Assembly: GCA_947561585.1 (NCBI GenBank)
Contig: CANNZV010001588.1
Coordinates: forward strand, 62,001 to 126,000
DNA from: Caprella mutica
Taxonomy: Eukaryota; Arthropoda; Malacostraca; Amphipoda; Caprellidae
Length of the DNA: 64,000 bases
Reading direction: 5' to 3'
The notes under the pieces were generated by a model. The model had not been told where the DNA came from. It saw only the letters and a list, made by a program, of their open reading frames with translations, and searched no databases. The position numbers and the translations under genes are program-made. Shown piece by piece: positions 25,401 to 40,400 of the stretch. Numbering within the stretch: position 1 is the first letter of the stretch; every line of letters starts with the position of its first letter.

Positions 25401-28400
25401 GCAGAGTATTTGTGCACTCTGATAACTTCGGTATTTTGATTATTTAAACTTTTAAAGTAATACTTTTAACTTAGGTCTAATATTGGTGAATTTGTCTTTC
25501 GACTGACAGGTTCAGATATGTTCTGTCTTTTTTTTTGCTTTAAGTATGTTTTTCACTGTTCTATTATTTGTAAGTTGTTTCTCGTTTTTGTAGTTGTATA
25601 TCAAGGATACGAAGCGGAAGTCAGCAACGAGTACGTTATTGCTGGTAATGGCGCAATTTTGAAGTGCGGAATTCCTAGCTTTGTGACCGATTTTGTAGAT
25701 GTGGTAGAGTGGATTGAGGAGAAGGAAGGAATCAGCTTCTTACCTGCTTCTAATATTATAGGTATCCGCATTAAAATATTGTGCGATCATTCAATGATCA
25801 TTGGTTAGGTAATTTTTTGTTTCAATTGGAAAGGGGGAAATGTTATTTTATTATTCGATACACTCATTATTTTCATTTTTTCGCGTTTCCTTTTACAGTT
25901 GTTTCTCAAAATTACAATTCTGAAGTGGTAACTGAATATGTAATTACTGGCAACTCAGTAATTCTAAAGTGCCAAATTCCAAGTTTTGTCGCTGATTTTG
26001 TTCATGTGGTGTCCTGGGTGGAAGAAGTTTCTGGTGACACATATATCGAAACTAACCAAAAGGGTATATTATCACTTAAATCTAACTAACAAAATTATAC
26101 TGGGAGAGGTGCAAGGTAATATAGTGTAATGTAGATAGTATCTTCTCCTTAATTCATTTCAATTTTATCGAAATCAATGAAATTCTTTTTGTCCTGTGGT
26201 GAAACAGTGGTTTCTCAAGATTATTTCTTGGAGGCTAGTACCAAGAACGTCATTCTTGGTAATGCTGCCATAATCAGATGTGAAGTTCCCAGCTTTGTTG
26301 CTGATTTCGCTTTCGTGTCAAGCTGGATCGAAGAAACATCCGGAGAAACTTTTTTTGCTTCTAAAGATTACGGTAGCTTTTTTATTGTACAGGGTCAGTA
26401 GGAGGGTTTAACTATCTTAGTTGATGTTTCTCATGTAATTTCTCATTTTTTCAATTTATTCAGTTGTTTCTCAAGACTATCTTCTGGTTTCGCATCCTCA
26501 AAGCGTTATTTTGGGTAACGCTGCCATTCTCAAGTGTGAAATACCTAGTTTTATTGCCGATTTCGTTAATGTGATTAGTTGGACAGAAGAAAAGTCTTCG
26601 CAAAGCTTCTTTCCGGATAATGAATTCGGTACATTCGATTAACTTCAGAAGGATATTCATAGTGTTAAAATTAGAAAGGTTTTGAGGGAAATTTGAATCC
26701 AAGTATATTTTTCTTATAATTTTGTCTTTGAATTTCAGTTGTTACTCAGGATTATCTGTTGGTAACTTCTCCTGTCAGTGTGATTTTTGGGAACTCTGCC
26801 ATATTGAAGTGCGAGATCCCAAGTTTCATAGCTGATTTTGTTCGTGTCGTGAGTTGGAGTGAAGAGAACTCTGGAACTACTCTTGTTTATGATGATAATT
26901 ATGGTGAATAAATCAGATATGCTTTGGGGGTATTCCATTACTAATTATGTCACTTCAATCATTTCTATTTTCATTTATTTTCTTTCTTGATAAATAAGAT
27001 TTCTATCTTCCTCTTTACTCGCAGTTGTGTCACAGGATTATTTATTGGAAACGCACTCCAAAAGTGTAATTTTGGGCAATGCTGCTATCATCAAGTGTGA
27101 AATTCCTAGTTTCGTTGCCGATTTCGTTCATGTTATCAGTTGGAGTGAAGAGAAATCTGGATTGAGTTATTTCCCCACTACATCTATCGGTATACAAAAA
27201 GAACCTCATTCAATTTATCAGGTCTATTCATATTTAAGTAGTAGCTATAAGAAAACATTTATTATCTACTGATAATTCATTTTTTTTCTGTTATTTTTCA
27301 AGTTGTGGGTCAGAATTATCTTTTGGAGGCAGAGTCCCAAAATGTAATTCTTGGTAATGGTGCGATATTCAGATGCAAGATTCCTTCTTTTGTTGCTGAT
27401 TTCGTCAGAGTTACTCAATGGGTTGATGAGACGACCAAACAAACATTTCACGCTTCCAAGCAATATGGTATTTGATGATTTTATTATCATTGAATTATGA
27501 TCAATTATGGGGTGTAGATTTGGGTAGTCTTGCGTTTCATATTCATTTAGCTTAACTTCAAAATATCTATAACCGATTCATTGTTTTCAATTTTATGAAT
27601 TTTCTGTTTCCAATGGGTTCTTACGATATTATGATTGCAATCCTTTGTATTTTGTTCACTCTTTTCTCCATTAGTTTTGGTCTTGTTTAATTGTTTTTTC
27701 TTCCTGTTGATTCTCTTGGAACTTTTAAGCGGCTGAAAAATTCTTTAGATTCTTCTCTTTTCGTTGATTTTTTTCAAGAATATAAGTTATATGTTGACCG
27801 ATTTCAGTTGTCACTCAAAGTTACGAGACTCACGTGGACCAGGAATATGTGATACTAGGGAACGCCATAGTGATGAAATGCGAGATTCCAAGTTTTGTGG
27901 CGGATTTTGTACATGTAACCAGTTGGCAGGAGGAGCAGAGTGGCACTAGTTTCTTCTACACTGAACAACAGGGTATTTTGTCCATTTATTTTCGGAGATT
28001 TCAATTCACACCAAATAGGAATCTTACCTATTGTAACGTTATTCGAATGGGTATGATTGGGCTTAGTTTAGTAGTTTAGGTTTATAAATTGATTTTTTTC
28101 ACCTATGAATGATAGTTGAATCTATTCCCTGTGACAGTCGTGAGTCAATCCTATGTGACTCATGTGAATCAAGAGTATGTGATCCTTGGTAACGCTATCA
28201 TACTCAAGTGCGTTGTTCCAACTTTTGTGGCTGATTTCGTCTCAGTAACTGGATGGTTTGAGAGCGATCATCAGGAGAATTATTCCCCTACAGATGACTT
28301 TGGTATATAATTCATAGTGGTTATATCACTTCACCTTAGATGATTTACATGCTAGCTTGTACTGGGTGTAGCAGTTACTTTTCTTTTTTACTGTTATGTT

Positions 28401-31400
28401 TCTGAACTTGTCTTCTCCTAAATTTTCTCAGTGGTTGCCCAAGAATATAGATCATCTGTAACTGAAGAGTATGTATTGGAGGGTAATTCAGCTATTTTCA
28501 AATGCACCATTCCTTCGTTTGTTGCTGATTTTGTAAAGATAACGGGATGGCTGGAGGAAACTTCTGGCTTGGAATATATCAAAATGGATAGATATGGTGA
28601 AATAAATCTCTTTAATATACCTGAAAGTTCTATAGAAGGGGGTTGGATTTAGGATAGGCAACTGTATTGCAGAGTCAAGTTTCTGCGGTTCATCTTTTTC
28701 TAGATTATCAAATTCATATTACTAAATTTGATTGTTTTTGCAAATTTCTAGTTGTTGCTCAAGAATATCGAGTTGTGGTGTACGAAGCCAGTGTATTGCT
28801 GGGAAATTCTGCGATCCTCAAATGCGAAATTCCTAGTTTCGTTGCTGATTTTGTTAGGGTATCCAGTTGGAATGAAGAGAAATTGGGTGTTGACTACTAT
28901 CCTTCTGATAAAATCGGTAATTTTTCCTTTTAATTCCTAATTTATCATTAATTCTTGGGTTACGGTGCATAGCATTTCTATTATCATTTCTTCAGCTTTT
29001 TTCTTCTTTTTCTCTCGTCATCTCTAGTTGTGGCTCAGAACTACAGAACTAATGTCTTGGAGGCCAGTGTTCTTTCTGGTAACGCCGTCATTTTCAAATG
29101 TGAAATCCCTAGTTATGTTGCGGATTTTGTCCATGTAACTGAGTGGGTGGAAGAGACTTCTGATATTCATTATTATCACAGCAACCAATTTGGTAATAAG
29201 CTTCTCTGGCATATTTCATTAGGTTAAATTGGGAGTGCTCAACGGAAATATTCTAACTTAGTTTTCCTCTATTTGAATTATATTCATTTCTATTTGATTT
29301 TTCAAAACCAGTCTTGTATCTTGATTTTCTTTTTCGTTAAATCGTAGTAGTTCATATCGATATTTTTACAAAATTGTTATTACAGTTGTCTCCCAGAGTT
29401 ATCGGGCGAATGTTATGGAATCAACCGTTCTCACTGGAAATTCTGCCATCTTCAAATGCGAAATTCCTAGTTTCATTGCCGATTTTGTTCAAGTTACCGG
29501 GTGGCAAGAAGAAAATTCTCAAGAGAATTACTTTCCAACTGACGTTATTGGTACACATGGGGACTATTTTATTGTTGACATTAGTGGGAATGGTTCGCTA
29601 AGTTTACGCTATCTTTTACCTTTTAGTTAATCGTTTTCCTCTGTCTATTTATTACCTTGCAGTTGTTTCTCAAGACTACCGCACTAACGTTTTCGAAGTT
29701 AGTGTTCTGAGAGGCAACGCTGCTATCCTTAAGTGCGAGATTCCAAGCTTTGTTGCTGATTTCGTTCATATCATTGGCTGGCTCGAAGAAACATCTAAGA
29801 ATGAATATATCCACGCTTCGAGCTATGGTATTTTCTTGATTTCACCAATAAATAGGGTCAAAAGTCTCATTTGGGATGTCTTCCTTTCGGTAGAATTTTA
29901 GCTTTTCATATTTTGGCTTCTTCGTTGATATTCCTCGCTGAGTTCTCTAAGTTGTTCATATTTATTATCTTTCCGCTGTTTGTAGGTCGTCTCTATCAAT
30001 TTTCCCCTCTATTTTTACTTCTAATTTGATTTAGTGTTCAACTTACTCCTCTTTTGCATTGCAGTTGTGTCTCAGAATTACCTCAGTCAAGTTATGGACG
30101 AGAGTGTTCTCTCTGGCAATTCGGCTACTTTCAAATGTCAGATTCCTTCTTTTGTCGCCGATTTCGTTACTGTGCAGAGTTGGCAAGATGAGAAAGAAAT
30201 GCATTATACGCGATCTTCAAACTACGGTGCTTTGATTTTTCTAATTCACTTTTTTTCGAGTGGATAGTTTTCTTTTACTTCATCCGTAACAAACGATTTG
30301 TTTTATTCTAACCAACAAGTTTCTCCAGTTCGTTTTGTTTTGTAGTCTGTGTGCTGATGGTCGGTTGTTCAATCCTCTTTGTTCCTTTCTATTTTTTTCT
30401 TTTCTTACATTTTGATAGGGTAGAATAGGTGTAATTTAGGCCATTCATAGCTCCTCTTCTTCTGCTACCTTTCTTTCTGTTTTCATTTCATTCATTCAGA
30501 GAAGTTAGGGTGGGGAGGGTTTGGGTCAGTGATAGATAGGATCATCCTCTTCATTCATCTCATCCTTCCTTTCGCTCTAAAACATTTTAATTTCGAGAAT
30601 AGGAGAAGAATAGGGGGGAATTTAGGTTAAACTAAATAAGTAAATAATAATCATAACTTCAAAAACTTTCACACAAAAATATAACGAAATTTATTTTCTT
30701 TGGAGAATATTTCTATAGATTCAGTGACCGTGTTTTTGTGTGCTTTATGTGATGTTTTTGAATTTATGATTATATTCCAACATATTTTGTAATTGAAATC
30801 AAATAAGATTGGACATCAATAATTTAACCTTGACTGTTCCACAAAATTTAGTTCTCAAATTTTCAAAGCTCAATCTTTTTAGATTTTAGTTGACAATATC
30901 TGTTGCGTGTGAAATATTGAAATAATCTATTGAAATATTCAAAACAAACCATTTCTACCTTGCCTGCATATGGAGAGTATAAATTTACTATCTTCAAAAT
31001 TATTCTTGTGAAGTTAAATAATACAGCTATGAGTATGCAGAGCATGGACCAGAATTTTTTTGTTTTATTAATAGCTATGGTAGTAATCCCTGGTGTCTAA
31101 CTTGTTTTCACTCTCCACTCCGTGGCTACAGACCCTTCTAGCAAGTACCTCGTGCTGCCCTCTGGTGAACTCCACATTGCCAACGTGTCTGCTGAAGATG
31201 GTAACAAGAGCTTCAGGTGCCGCACTCAGCACCGTCTCACAGAGGACACCAAACTCAGTGCCACGGCTGGAAGACTCGTCATCTCAAGTAAGAGACCAAA
31301 CAGTCGCACTGATGGAGGTAGAACTGATGGTGCTTATTGAAATAGAGGTGTTAATAAAGAAACAATAACATTCCTCTATCAGTACTCTTAAAGTACAGAA

Positions 31401-34400
31401 AGTTTGCAATATCCCTATCAATTTGGTATATATGCCTCAGTTCTCTCTCCATTTTTTCATTTTAGATAATAAATATTGAGAATACTGATGAATATTGAAA
31501 TAAATGAAATATTGAGATATTATTCAAAGCAGAGACAACCTTAGAAAAACTATGAAGCACAGATCTAATGTAACTTTGACATCTTTCGCTAAATGTATGT
31601 GTTTCCTAGTGTCTTTGGTTGCCTTCGTTTTTATCTATTTTCCTGCCTTTCTCTCTGTCGACACTTTTCTCACTTCTTTAACAAGAAACACTCACTGACA
31701 AGACTCTCTCTAGCGTAGTTGTGAATGGTCTTAATAGTTAGCTATACTCTCTTGTGTCTTTTGTAGAATGAACAGAGAATTGTCTAGGAAATCAGTAAGT
31801 GAAATTAGTACGAAGAAGATCTTAATAATTTGAACTAGCTATTATGTTTCTTTAGTTTCAGTAATTTTATATCTTAGCATTGACATGACATGTGTACATG
31901 ACAGCACAACTGATTATCACTGAGACTCTAGGGACTGATTGTATGGTCGAAGTTCCTCTTTTGCTTATTTGGTAAATTGAGACAGTTATTAACTGATCAA
32001 ATTACTTGTTCCGCTGAGAATTTCATGAGCCAGGTTAAATGAGTCAGTAGAGACAGCTCAGGGCTGAGGCAGTGTTGAGACAGCAACGGTGAGTACCTAC
32101 CTACCTTATAGTTATTTATGATTAATTTAGTAAAAAGTGACGTCATGTGGTATATCAGTTTGTACCTATTTGCTACATCGCGGAATTTATTATTGCGTTC
32201 GCTTCTGTTGTTTCTCCGTACAACCATGTATGAGTAGCTACACTCTTATCGTACAGTAGGTACACTCTTTCCTGAAGCAGTTCTTTCTTATAATTGCCGT
32301 AGTTCTCACTCACTTGCGTTCCAAACCTTAGGTTCGGTTGCGTCTTCAGCCCCTAAAATGGCTTCTGATGTTAGCACTCAGTTCATCAAAAAGGAAGGAC
32401 AGAAGGATTTAAGCTTGTTTTGCGAGGCTCAAGCCGCCCCAGCCCCTTCTTTTAGGTCTTGAAATCCACTTAAATAGTACAGTATATTAACTTACAATAT
32501 TTCCTGCCTACCATATTCACCTTTGAAGTTTAAAATATGATTCGGCGACATCACAGTCCTCTATTATTCCAGTAAGCATGTTTTGAATCTATCTGTTGCT
32601 CACAAATCTACTACACATTTACACATCTTCATGCTTCCTGTAAGTCTTTAGAAAATATTCTAATTCTTTCAAAGATTCCATGGGTTCTTCTGCTCCCAAG
32701 TTATCTTCACAATTCCGAACGCAATCTTTAGACTCTGCAGCTCTCACTGACATTACCCTCCAATGTCAGGCGCAAAGCAGTCCTCCTCCTAAATTCAGGT
32801 AGACACATATGGGACGCTACTTCATTTTATGTGTACAGCAAATTCTAACCGCATGGTTATGCAATTGCATGTTAATATGCATTTCGTGACAAGTTGCGTT
32901 TAAATATATCGGTCTTTAATTGAAGTGAAATTGACAGTATCTATTTATTGGCTTACTGTAATTGCATGGTTTATTGGAAACCTGAATGATAAATAACTAA
33001 ATAATAATTTGTAAAAGATGTCTTATTATTGTTGATTTAAAAGACATCTACTAATCTTTGTTTATTCCTGGCTCTAAACAAGATAAGATATTCTATCAAG
33101 ATATATCTAAAAAAAAGTGTTCCTAACAAGAAATGACAGCGGTTGCTAAACGTACAAGCGTCATCTTTTCCCAAAAATACCTTTCTTTTACATCTTAACA
33201 CCATATGTTGTTTCGAATAAAGGTAACTGGTGTTACATTCCTTCAAATCTTAACTACCTTAGGTTCTGTTGTATCTTCTACTCCGAAAATGGCCTCAGAC
33301 GTCAGCACCCAAACTATCCAAAAAGTAGGCAACCAGGATCTCGCTTTGTTTTGTCAGGCTCAGGCTTCTCCACCTCCACTCTTCAGGTCAAGATAATATT
33401 AAAGTTAAACTTTCCATCTCGTTATCAATTAGTTGTTTGATCTGAGGGAATTTTTTTTTTCATTTGTTAATTTGATAAACGGAACATAAATTGACAATTC
33501 TTCACACTCAAGTTATCACACGAATTACATAACTAGCACGGATAAACATATTGAAACATGATGTTTTCGATAGATTCTGTTGGTTCTTCTGCTCCCAAGT
33601 TGGCGTCACAAATTCGAACTCAGTTCTTAGACTTCAAAGCCAGTCACGATATTACTCTGCTTTGCCAAGCTCAAGGCAGTCCCTCTCCAACCTTTGGGTA
33701 ATCCTCGTCAGATATATTTATCTAAATATATGGCTTATTTTAATAGCTTATCAACTTAACTATTTGAGTTATTTATGTTCAATAGCTGTAGTGATACAGA
33801 AATGACTAGCGCAATTATCTCACTTTTGCTTATACTTACTCTCAGACTTATTAAAAACTTCCAATCTTTATTATTATTAGTTTAGTTCATTTAAATGTCC
33901 TTAGCTTCCGTTGGATCAAGTGCACCTAGACTACCCACACTAAGTCGTACCCAAAGCTTGACATATGCTGCTTCTGAAGATATAGCTTTGATCTGCCAAG
34001 CTCAGTCTAGTCCCGCTCCTGATTTCAGGTAGTTCAATTTATGCTAGAGTCTAGAACGATATGATCTGCAAAGGTTAACAGCTTAACACATCAGATTTAT
34101 CTTTTGACTATTTGTTAGCACACTTATTATTCTTCATACGGTAGACATCCTCTCAAGTCCATTGGGTGGTTACTATTTTACTCTTAAACTGTCATCTGAA
34201 ACTGTTCTATTTTGTGAATGTTAGGCAGTCACGGCTCTTCAGTGCCTCACTTGCCGAGTAGAAGCAAAGGCTCAATAATTGACGCTAAGGCCATGGAAGC
34301 CACGACTTTGCTTTGTCAGGCACAGGGTTCACCTGCTCCATCCTTCAGGTGTAGTGTTTGATGCTCTTATAAGGTTCATTAAATATCTTTCTCAGTTTAT

Positions 34401-37400
34401 AGTGTTAAGTTATTCAACAGCAGTTCTATGGTTGTTGGCTTATCTCGAATCTTGGCTACGCTTCATGACAACACTTATACTTTCTAAGCCTCGCAGTAAA
34501 TTTCTAATTTTACTGTTGCCTATTATAAAAGAAATTGTAAAAACCACATAGGTAGTGTTGGAGCTACAGCCCCTCGGTTGCCCTCTCTAGATTCTTCCCA
34601 TTCTTTTACTGTCACGGAGGCCGTTAGTACATCTTTGCTATGCCAGGCCCAAGCTAATCCATCACCGACTACAAGGTATCAATTCTATTTAATCGAACGC
34701 TATAATCGAGAATTGCATCCATTGTGTCACTTATTCTGTTTCAAGTTTTATTTCTTTTAATAGTTAGCTACACCTTAAAACATTTTTCCTGCTACATTTC
34801 CTAAAAATGACTATTATATATTTACATTAGTATTCTTACACATCTACTATTTAAAATAGCTACATTGAATAGTTGTGAATTTTTGCTGATATATGTTCAG
34901 ATCCTGTTGTAAAATCCTCACCCGAGTTACCTGCTGAAGGGAAAATAATAAATACAGTTACTGAAGGTGGATCTTTCGCTCTTATTTGCAATGCTCAGGG
35001 ATCTCCGGCACCCCAACATAGGTAACAGCTTCAATCATTAGATTTCTTATTACTGTATGCAGACGAAGACCCTCCTTACAATACTATCCATTATTCTTCC
35101 CTATGATATCCTTTCTCACTTCTATCGCCTTTAACTCTCCTGTATTGCAATGTCAGACCCAATAGTCAAGTCCTCACCACAACTGCCGGCAGAAAGTAAA
35201 ACAGTCAACAAGGTTACTGAGGGAGGATCATTTTCACTCTTGTGTAATGGTCAGGGTTCTCCCGCTCCTTATCATAGGTACTGTCTATTACTTCTCGCTC
35301 ATTCATAATTTGCATCCGATGCCATTCTCCTATTGATGCTAATAATTACGTTCGGCACATGTTCCAATTTGTCTGAAACCATTCTAAACAATATACAGCG
35401 ACAACTTTTTTCAATATTTCCTTATAACAAAATAGTTCTAAAGTTAAGTATAACTTATCCAGACCCAGTTGGTACTAGCTCTCCAGACTTACCTACCAAG
35501 GAAAAGTTTGAAACAATGGATGGTGTAGAGAGCTCCTCTATCGCTATTATGTGCAGTGCACAAGCTTCTCCTCCTCCTCAATACAGGTGAAGTAGGCTAA
35601 TGGTCTCAAGGTGTATCTTCGTAGATTCCCTTTTCAGCGTTTACATCTAGCTACTGCATGGAAATAATCATGTAGGCCAGAACTTTTGTCTGACACTACC
35701 TTTCTTCTCTTTTTTCCATCTTATGTTCCTTAATTCTGTTAAGTAATAAGTTTCGAACTTATTCAATTGAAATGGTAGGTCCAGTTGGGACCACGTCACC
35801 TGATTTGCCTCTTAAGGAGAAATACCAGATGGTTGGCGGTAGAATTGACAACAATATTGCTTTGATGTGTAATGCACAGGCATCACCACCTCCAAATTAC
35901 AGGTAAGAAAAACTAAAACTAAGTAAATCCTACCTATCAAAACAAACGGTCTGCCAGAGCTTGTAGAACAGTGAATGACTTAAAACACATCTTATGATGT
36001 CTTACGAATGTTACCACAAACTCAAACAACATGATATGCTCAATGACTCTAGACCCTGTCGGTTCGACGTCTCCCGATGTCCCAAGAAAACAAGAACTAC
36101 AATTAATGGACGGAAAATCTTCCGATAATTTGGCTTTGTTATGTAGTGCTCAAGCTTCACCGCCACCTAAATATAGGTGAGTTAACTTCGATCTTTTTTG
36201 TAAAGACCTCCCTGACAATTGTTCATTCATTTAAATCTACTTCAAGTTTATTCTTCTAATTTAATCTCGTTTCTCAACTTCTTGAGTGTACGAGGTAGGT
36301 AGGTAATGTAGCTAAATTCACTCTAGGTCCTGTTGGTACCACTTCTCCTGATGTTCCAAGAGAGCAAGAATATAAGCTCATGGATGGGAGAGTGTCAGAT
36401 AATTTATCGTTGTTATGTAGTGCCCAAGCTTCTCCACCTCCTAAGTATATGTAAGTTTTAGAGGTTCTGGCATGCTCGGTTTCTAATTCTATAAGTTTTA
36501 CCGCCTCACTATTAGTCTATTACACTTCTTATCATGTACTCATACTAAAATAGTTATTTTCTTTCAAAGAAAACTCAATGGTCGATTTCAGTATTCATAT
36601 TTAATATTCGATCCGCTTGTTAGATCCAGTAATCTGGTCTCCACCTGAGCTTCCAACTGAAGTAAGGGCTTCAAATACAGTACAGATGCAAGGTACCATA
36701 GCTCTCTTCTGTTCTGCTCAGAGTTCTCCCCCTCCATTCATGGTGTTAGTATCAACTAGAGTTTCTTCTTAAGTCAAGGTCGACTATAGAATTATAAGGG
36801 TATTCTTTTTCGTATTGATACTTATGTCCAGAAACATTGTCTTCACTCTCCTAACTTGTTTTCTGTAATATATTCCTTTGCTTTAGAGAATTGTATGTAA
36901 TATTCTAACAGATCCTCTTGGAAGATCTGCACCCGATCTTCCTAGTCGTGATGAATATATCAAAATGGTGATTAGACTAGACAGTACAGCTACAATGATT
37001 TGTGCCGCTCAAGCGTACCCTATTCCGAATTACAGGTACACTACTATTACTAATTTCCTCTTTAATTTTGCCTGATTTTCAATTCGTGTAAAGATATTTC
37101 TATTTCTTATTGCTCATCTAGACCCTATGGGTAGATCAGCTCCTGATCTACCTAGTAAAGAAGAACTAGTTAAACTAGATACATCTGTTAGTGAAGCAGC
37201 AACGATGATATGCAACGCTCAGGCTTCTCCAGTACCACGGTCATGGTAAGTTCACTAACCAACTGCATTTGGTTATTTTTATTTTGTATTATCTTAAGAT
37301 TGGCTTTCTTTTGAGACTTTCGTTGTTGGTGTTATAGATAGCGCTCTGTTGTACTCTAAGGTAAAGATACATTGTTCTTCTACTGATCAAAGGAAACTTA

Positions 37401-40400
37401 CCCTTCATATCACACTTCTGCTTAAAGTTTCTTCTGTAATTTGCGTTCACTGAATCACTTACCAGACCCAATGGGTAGGACTGCCCCTGATTTACCTTTG
37501 GAGGATGAATTGAATCAGAAGGGTGTGCAGTTACATCAATCGGTTGCAATGATTTGCAACGTACAGGCATCTCCTGCCCCCATGTACAGGTTAGTGTTTT
37601 GAGCTCATTGCAAGGTATGGATGGAACTTTTCCTGTGGTCTTATTTCCTGCTGGTTGTGGAGTTGTTCAGACATCGTTGATTTCAATTGTCCTTGTGATT
37701 TTCATTTCTACAAAGGCCATTAGTCTCTTCTGGTTCATCATTGACATCTCTAATTCTTCTTTAGATTTTACTTTGTTTGTTATTATCTTGATCCATCAAC
37801 TGTTGAACAGAACCTCTTGGAAACTCAGCTCCTGATTTACCCACCGAGTCAGAATTGTTGAAGAAGGAAGTTCAGTCAAGTGAGACTGTAGCAATGGTTT
37901 GCTCGGCACAGTCTCACCCTGTCCCACAGTACAGGTCAGTGTTTTTCGGCTACTCTGTCTACCTCGTCATTCAACGTTATTTTTTGTTTTTGGTATCTCA
38001 GCTAATTTGTTAGTATATTCTTACTTGCTTGTTGCTGTTCAGCGGAATTGCTTGTTGTTAGACAATCATCATAAATTAGCGATTAGTCATATTACATCTA
38101 CTTTCAACTTTCTCTAACCTGATATCCCTTTAAACACATCTGGGACAATGTCTACCTTCTAACACAATAAACTATACCTCGCCTTGTTTATTGAATAAAT
38201 AGATCCAATGGGTAGATCTTCTCCTGATATTCCATTGGAAGATGCATTGACTAGGAAAGGAAAGGGTGTACAGTTACATCAATCTGTGGCAATGATTTGT
38301 AATGTACAGGCTTCTCCAGCACCTTGGTACAGGTAAGATCCTTGCTAGATTCGTTGAATGCTGGTCTCTTCTTGCTAAACATCAGCCATCTAAACTAAAT
38401 CCTGTACACAGATTCTTTCCGACTGATCCACTGTTATCACTATTTTATTCACCAAGTCCAAACTAATCTTAGAGTAACTTGTTGAACAGAACCGCATGGA
38501 AGGTCTGCCCCAGATGTACCAACGGAATCTGAGTTTACCAGAAAGAAAATAAATGCACATGGCTCCATTGCTCTAATGTGCTCAGTTCAAGCTAATCCTG
38601 TACCGAAACACAGGTACGACCCGCCTAGTTTATATTCTTTGAAGTGTAAGTTTTTCAAGGTCGTATTTTCTATTCATAAAATAAATAGTCGGTTGTTTGT
38701 TGAAAGTTTCCACCTCTACACTCTACATGCACTTAAAATTTGACTCTTAGAAAGCTATACGTTCTAATATCAAAACATATGTGATGTTTTTCATTATTGA
38801 CGTACTATTTGCTTAGATCCACATGGTAGATCAGCCCCTGACATTCCTATAATTGACAAATTGAGAATGCAGCAATCTTCTGTTGGTCAACAAGTGACTC
38901 TAGTTTGTTCTGCTCAGTCGTCACCTCCTCCATCATATAGGTACTATATTATAGTGTTCTTATTTCAGTATGTAACGATAGACAGGCAATTCTTATTGAA
39001 TGACTAAGCGAGCCTTCAGGCATCTTCTATTCGAACAATCAGTCAATTATACAGTTTGATAATTTAAAATAATTTTACTCTATAGATACTCTTAGTCATT
39101 CGGCTCCAGACATTCCTACAAACAGTAAGCTTATACTAGAGGAGGCATCAATTCATTCTTCTGTCACTTTCCGGTGCAATGCTCAGTCTAGTCCTCCTCC
39201 TCAATACAGGTGTGTTCAATTATATTAGATGTTTTCAAAATATTATTTGACTGTGGGCGTGGTCTGTACATTTTCTGACCGAGGACAAATACTCTCTTAT
39301 CACAAAAAAGAAAACCTTATTACTAGTAAGGTATTCTTTAAAATATCAGATCCCGTTGGTAAGAGTGGTCCTGAAGTACCGGCAGAGACTCAACTTTCTA
39401 AAAAAGTAGTTACCGTTAAGAATTCCTTTGCTCTCCTCTGCAATGTACAAGCTGCTCCTCCTCCAAATTTCATGTAAGTAACTGACTCCTAACAATACTT
39501 GAGGTAACTCATATAGGTAAAAAATGTTTTGTTAGTAGTAATTGGGTTGGGCTTGTGACTGACTGAGATTTAAAGTGAATCTAATCTTCTATGATCTATC
39601 CATTTGAAATCAGCTCGCTATTTTCTAATTCTTTCACTATTGATTCTAAATAACTAATTGATTCTAAATTGTTAATGATAATGTATGGATTTAGAACCGT
39701 TGGGAAATTCTGCTCCTGATGTCTCAGCTGGTGACAAACTCAATCTAAAAGTAGCAGTCGTTGGTTTGACAACAACTCTTGTGTGTAATGGTCAAGCTTC
39801 TCCTTCACCTTCTTACAGGTACGTTAGTTTTTCCTACTGTTTAGTTCAGACACATTAACACTCTTCATGTAGCACTCTGACAGCTCATTCGGTACCAGTA
39901 AGAAGTAGCCATCAAAATTATCTCTGTTCAGATCCTCTTGCTAGATCGTCACCCGATCTACCTGATGACGTTGAGACTTTCAGAGAAGATATCGGAGTTG
40001 GAGGAGTGGTGGCTATGGTTTGCAATGTTCAGGCTTCTCCGCCGCCAAAATATTGGTCAGTTATCGAGAATCTACTATTTCCTATTGTCTCTAATTTTCG
40101 AAAAAATAATCATGATAATTTCTTCCAATTTTCGACTGTAATGACTACTTGCTTTAGACAATACTCCATAACATCTTCCTTTTGACTGATCATATAGTCC
40201 GATTATGGCTGTCCTCTTATTCCTCGCTGATATTCGTCTAAATACTTACTTCACTTCTTCTGCATCGCCTCTCCTTTTGTTACTACTATAAACCACACGT
40301 TTGTTCATGTAGATCCTCTTGGAAGATCTGCGCCTGACTTGCCTGCTGAGGCTAAAATTATTAACAAAGTGTCTAGTTATCTGCAGCCAGTCACTATGCT

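Noticed and set aside
23620..30230. Reading the exon-4 array as a CRISPR-like or simple repeat array
   Set aside because: The units are diverged coding exons with introns and splice sites, and the encoded Ig2 halves match Dscam.
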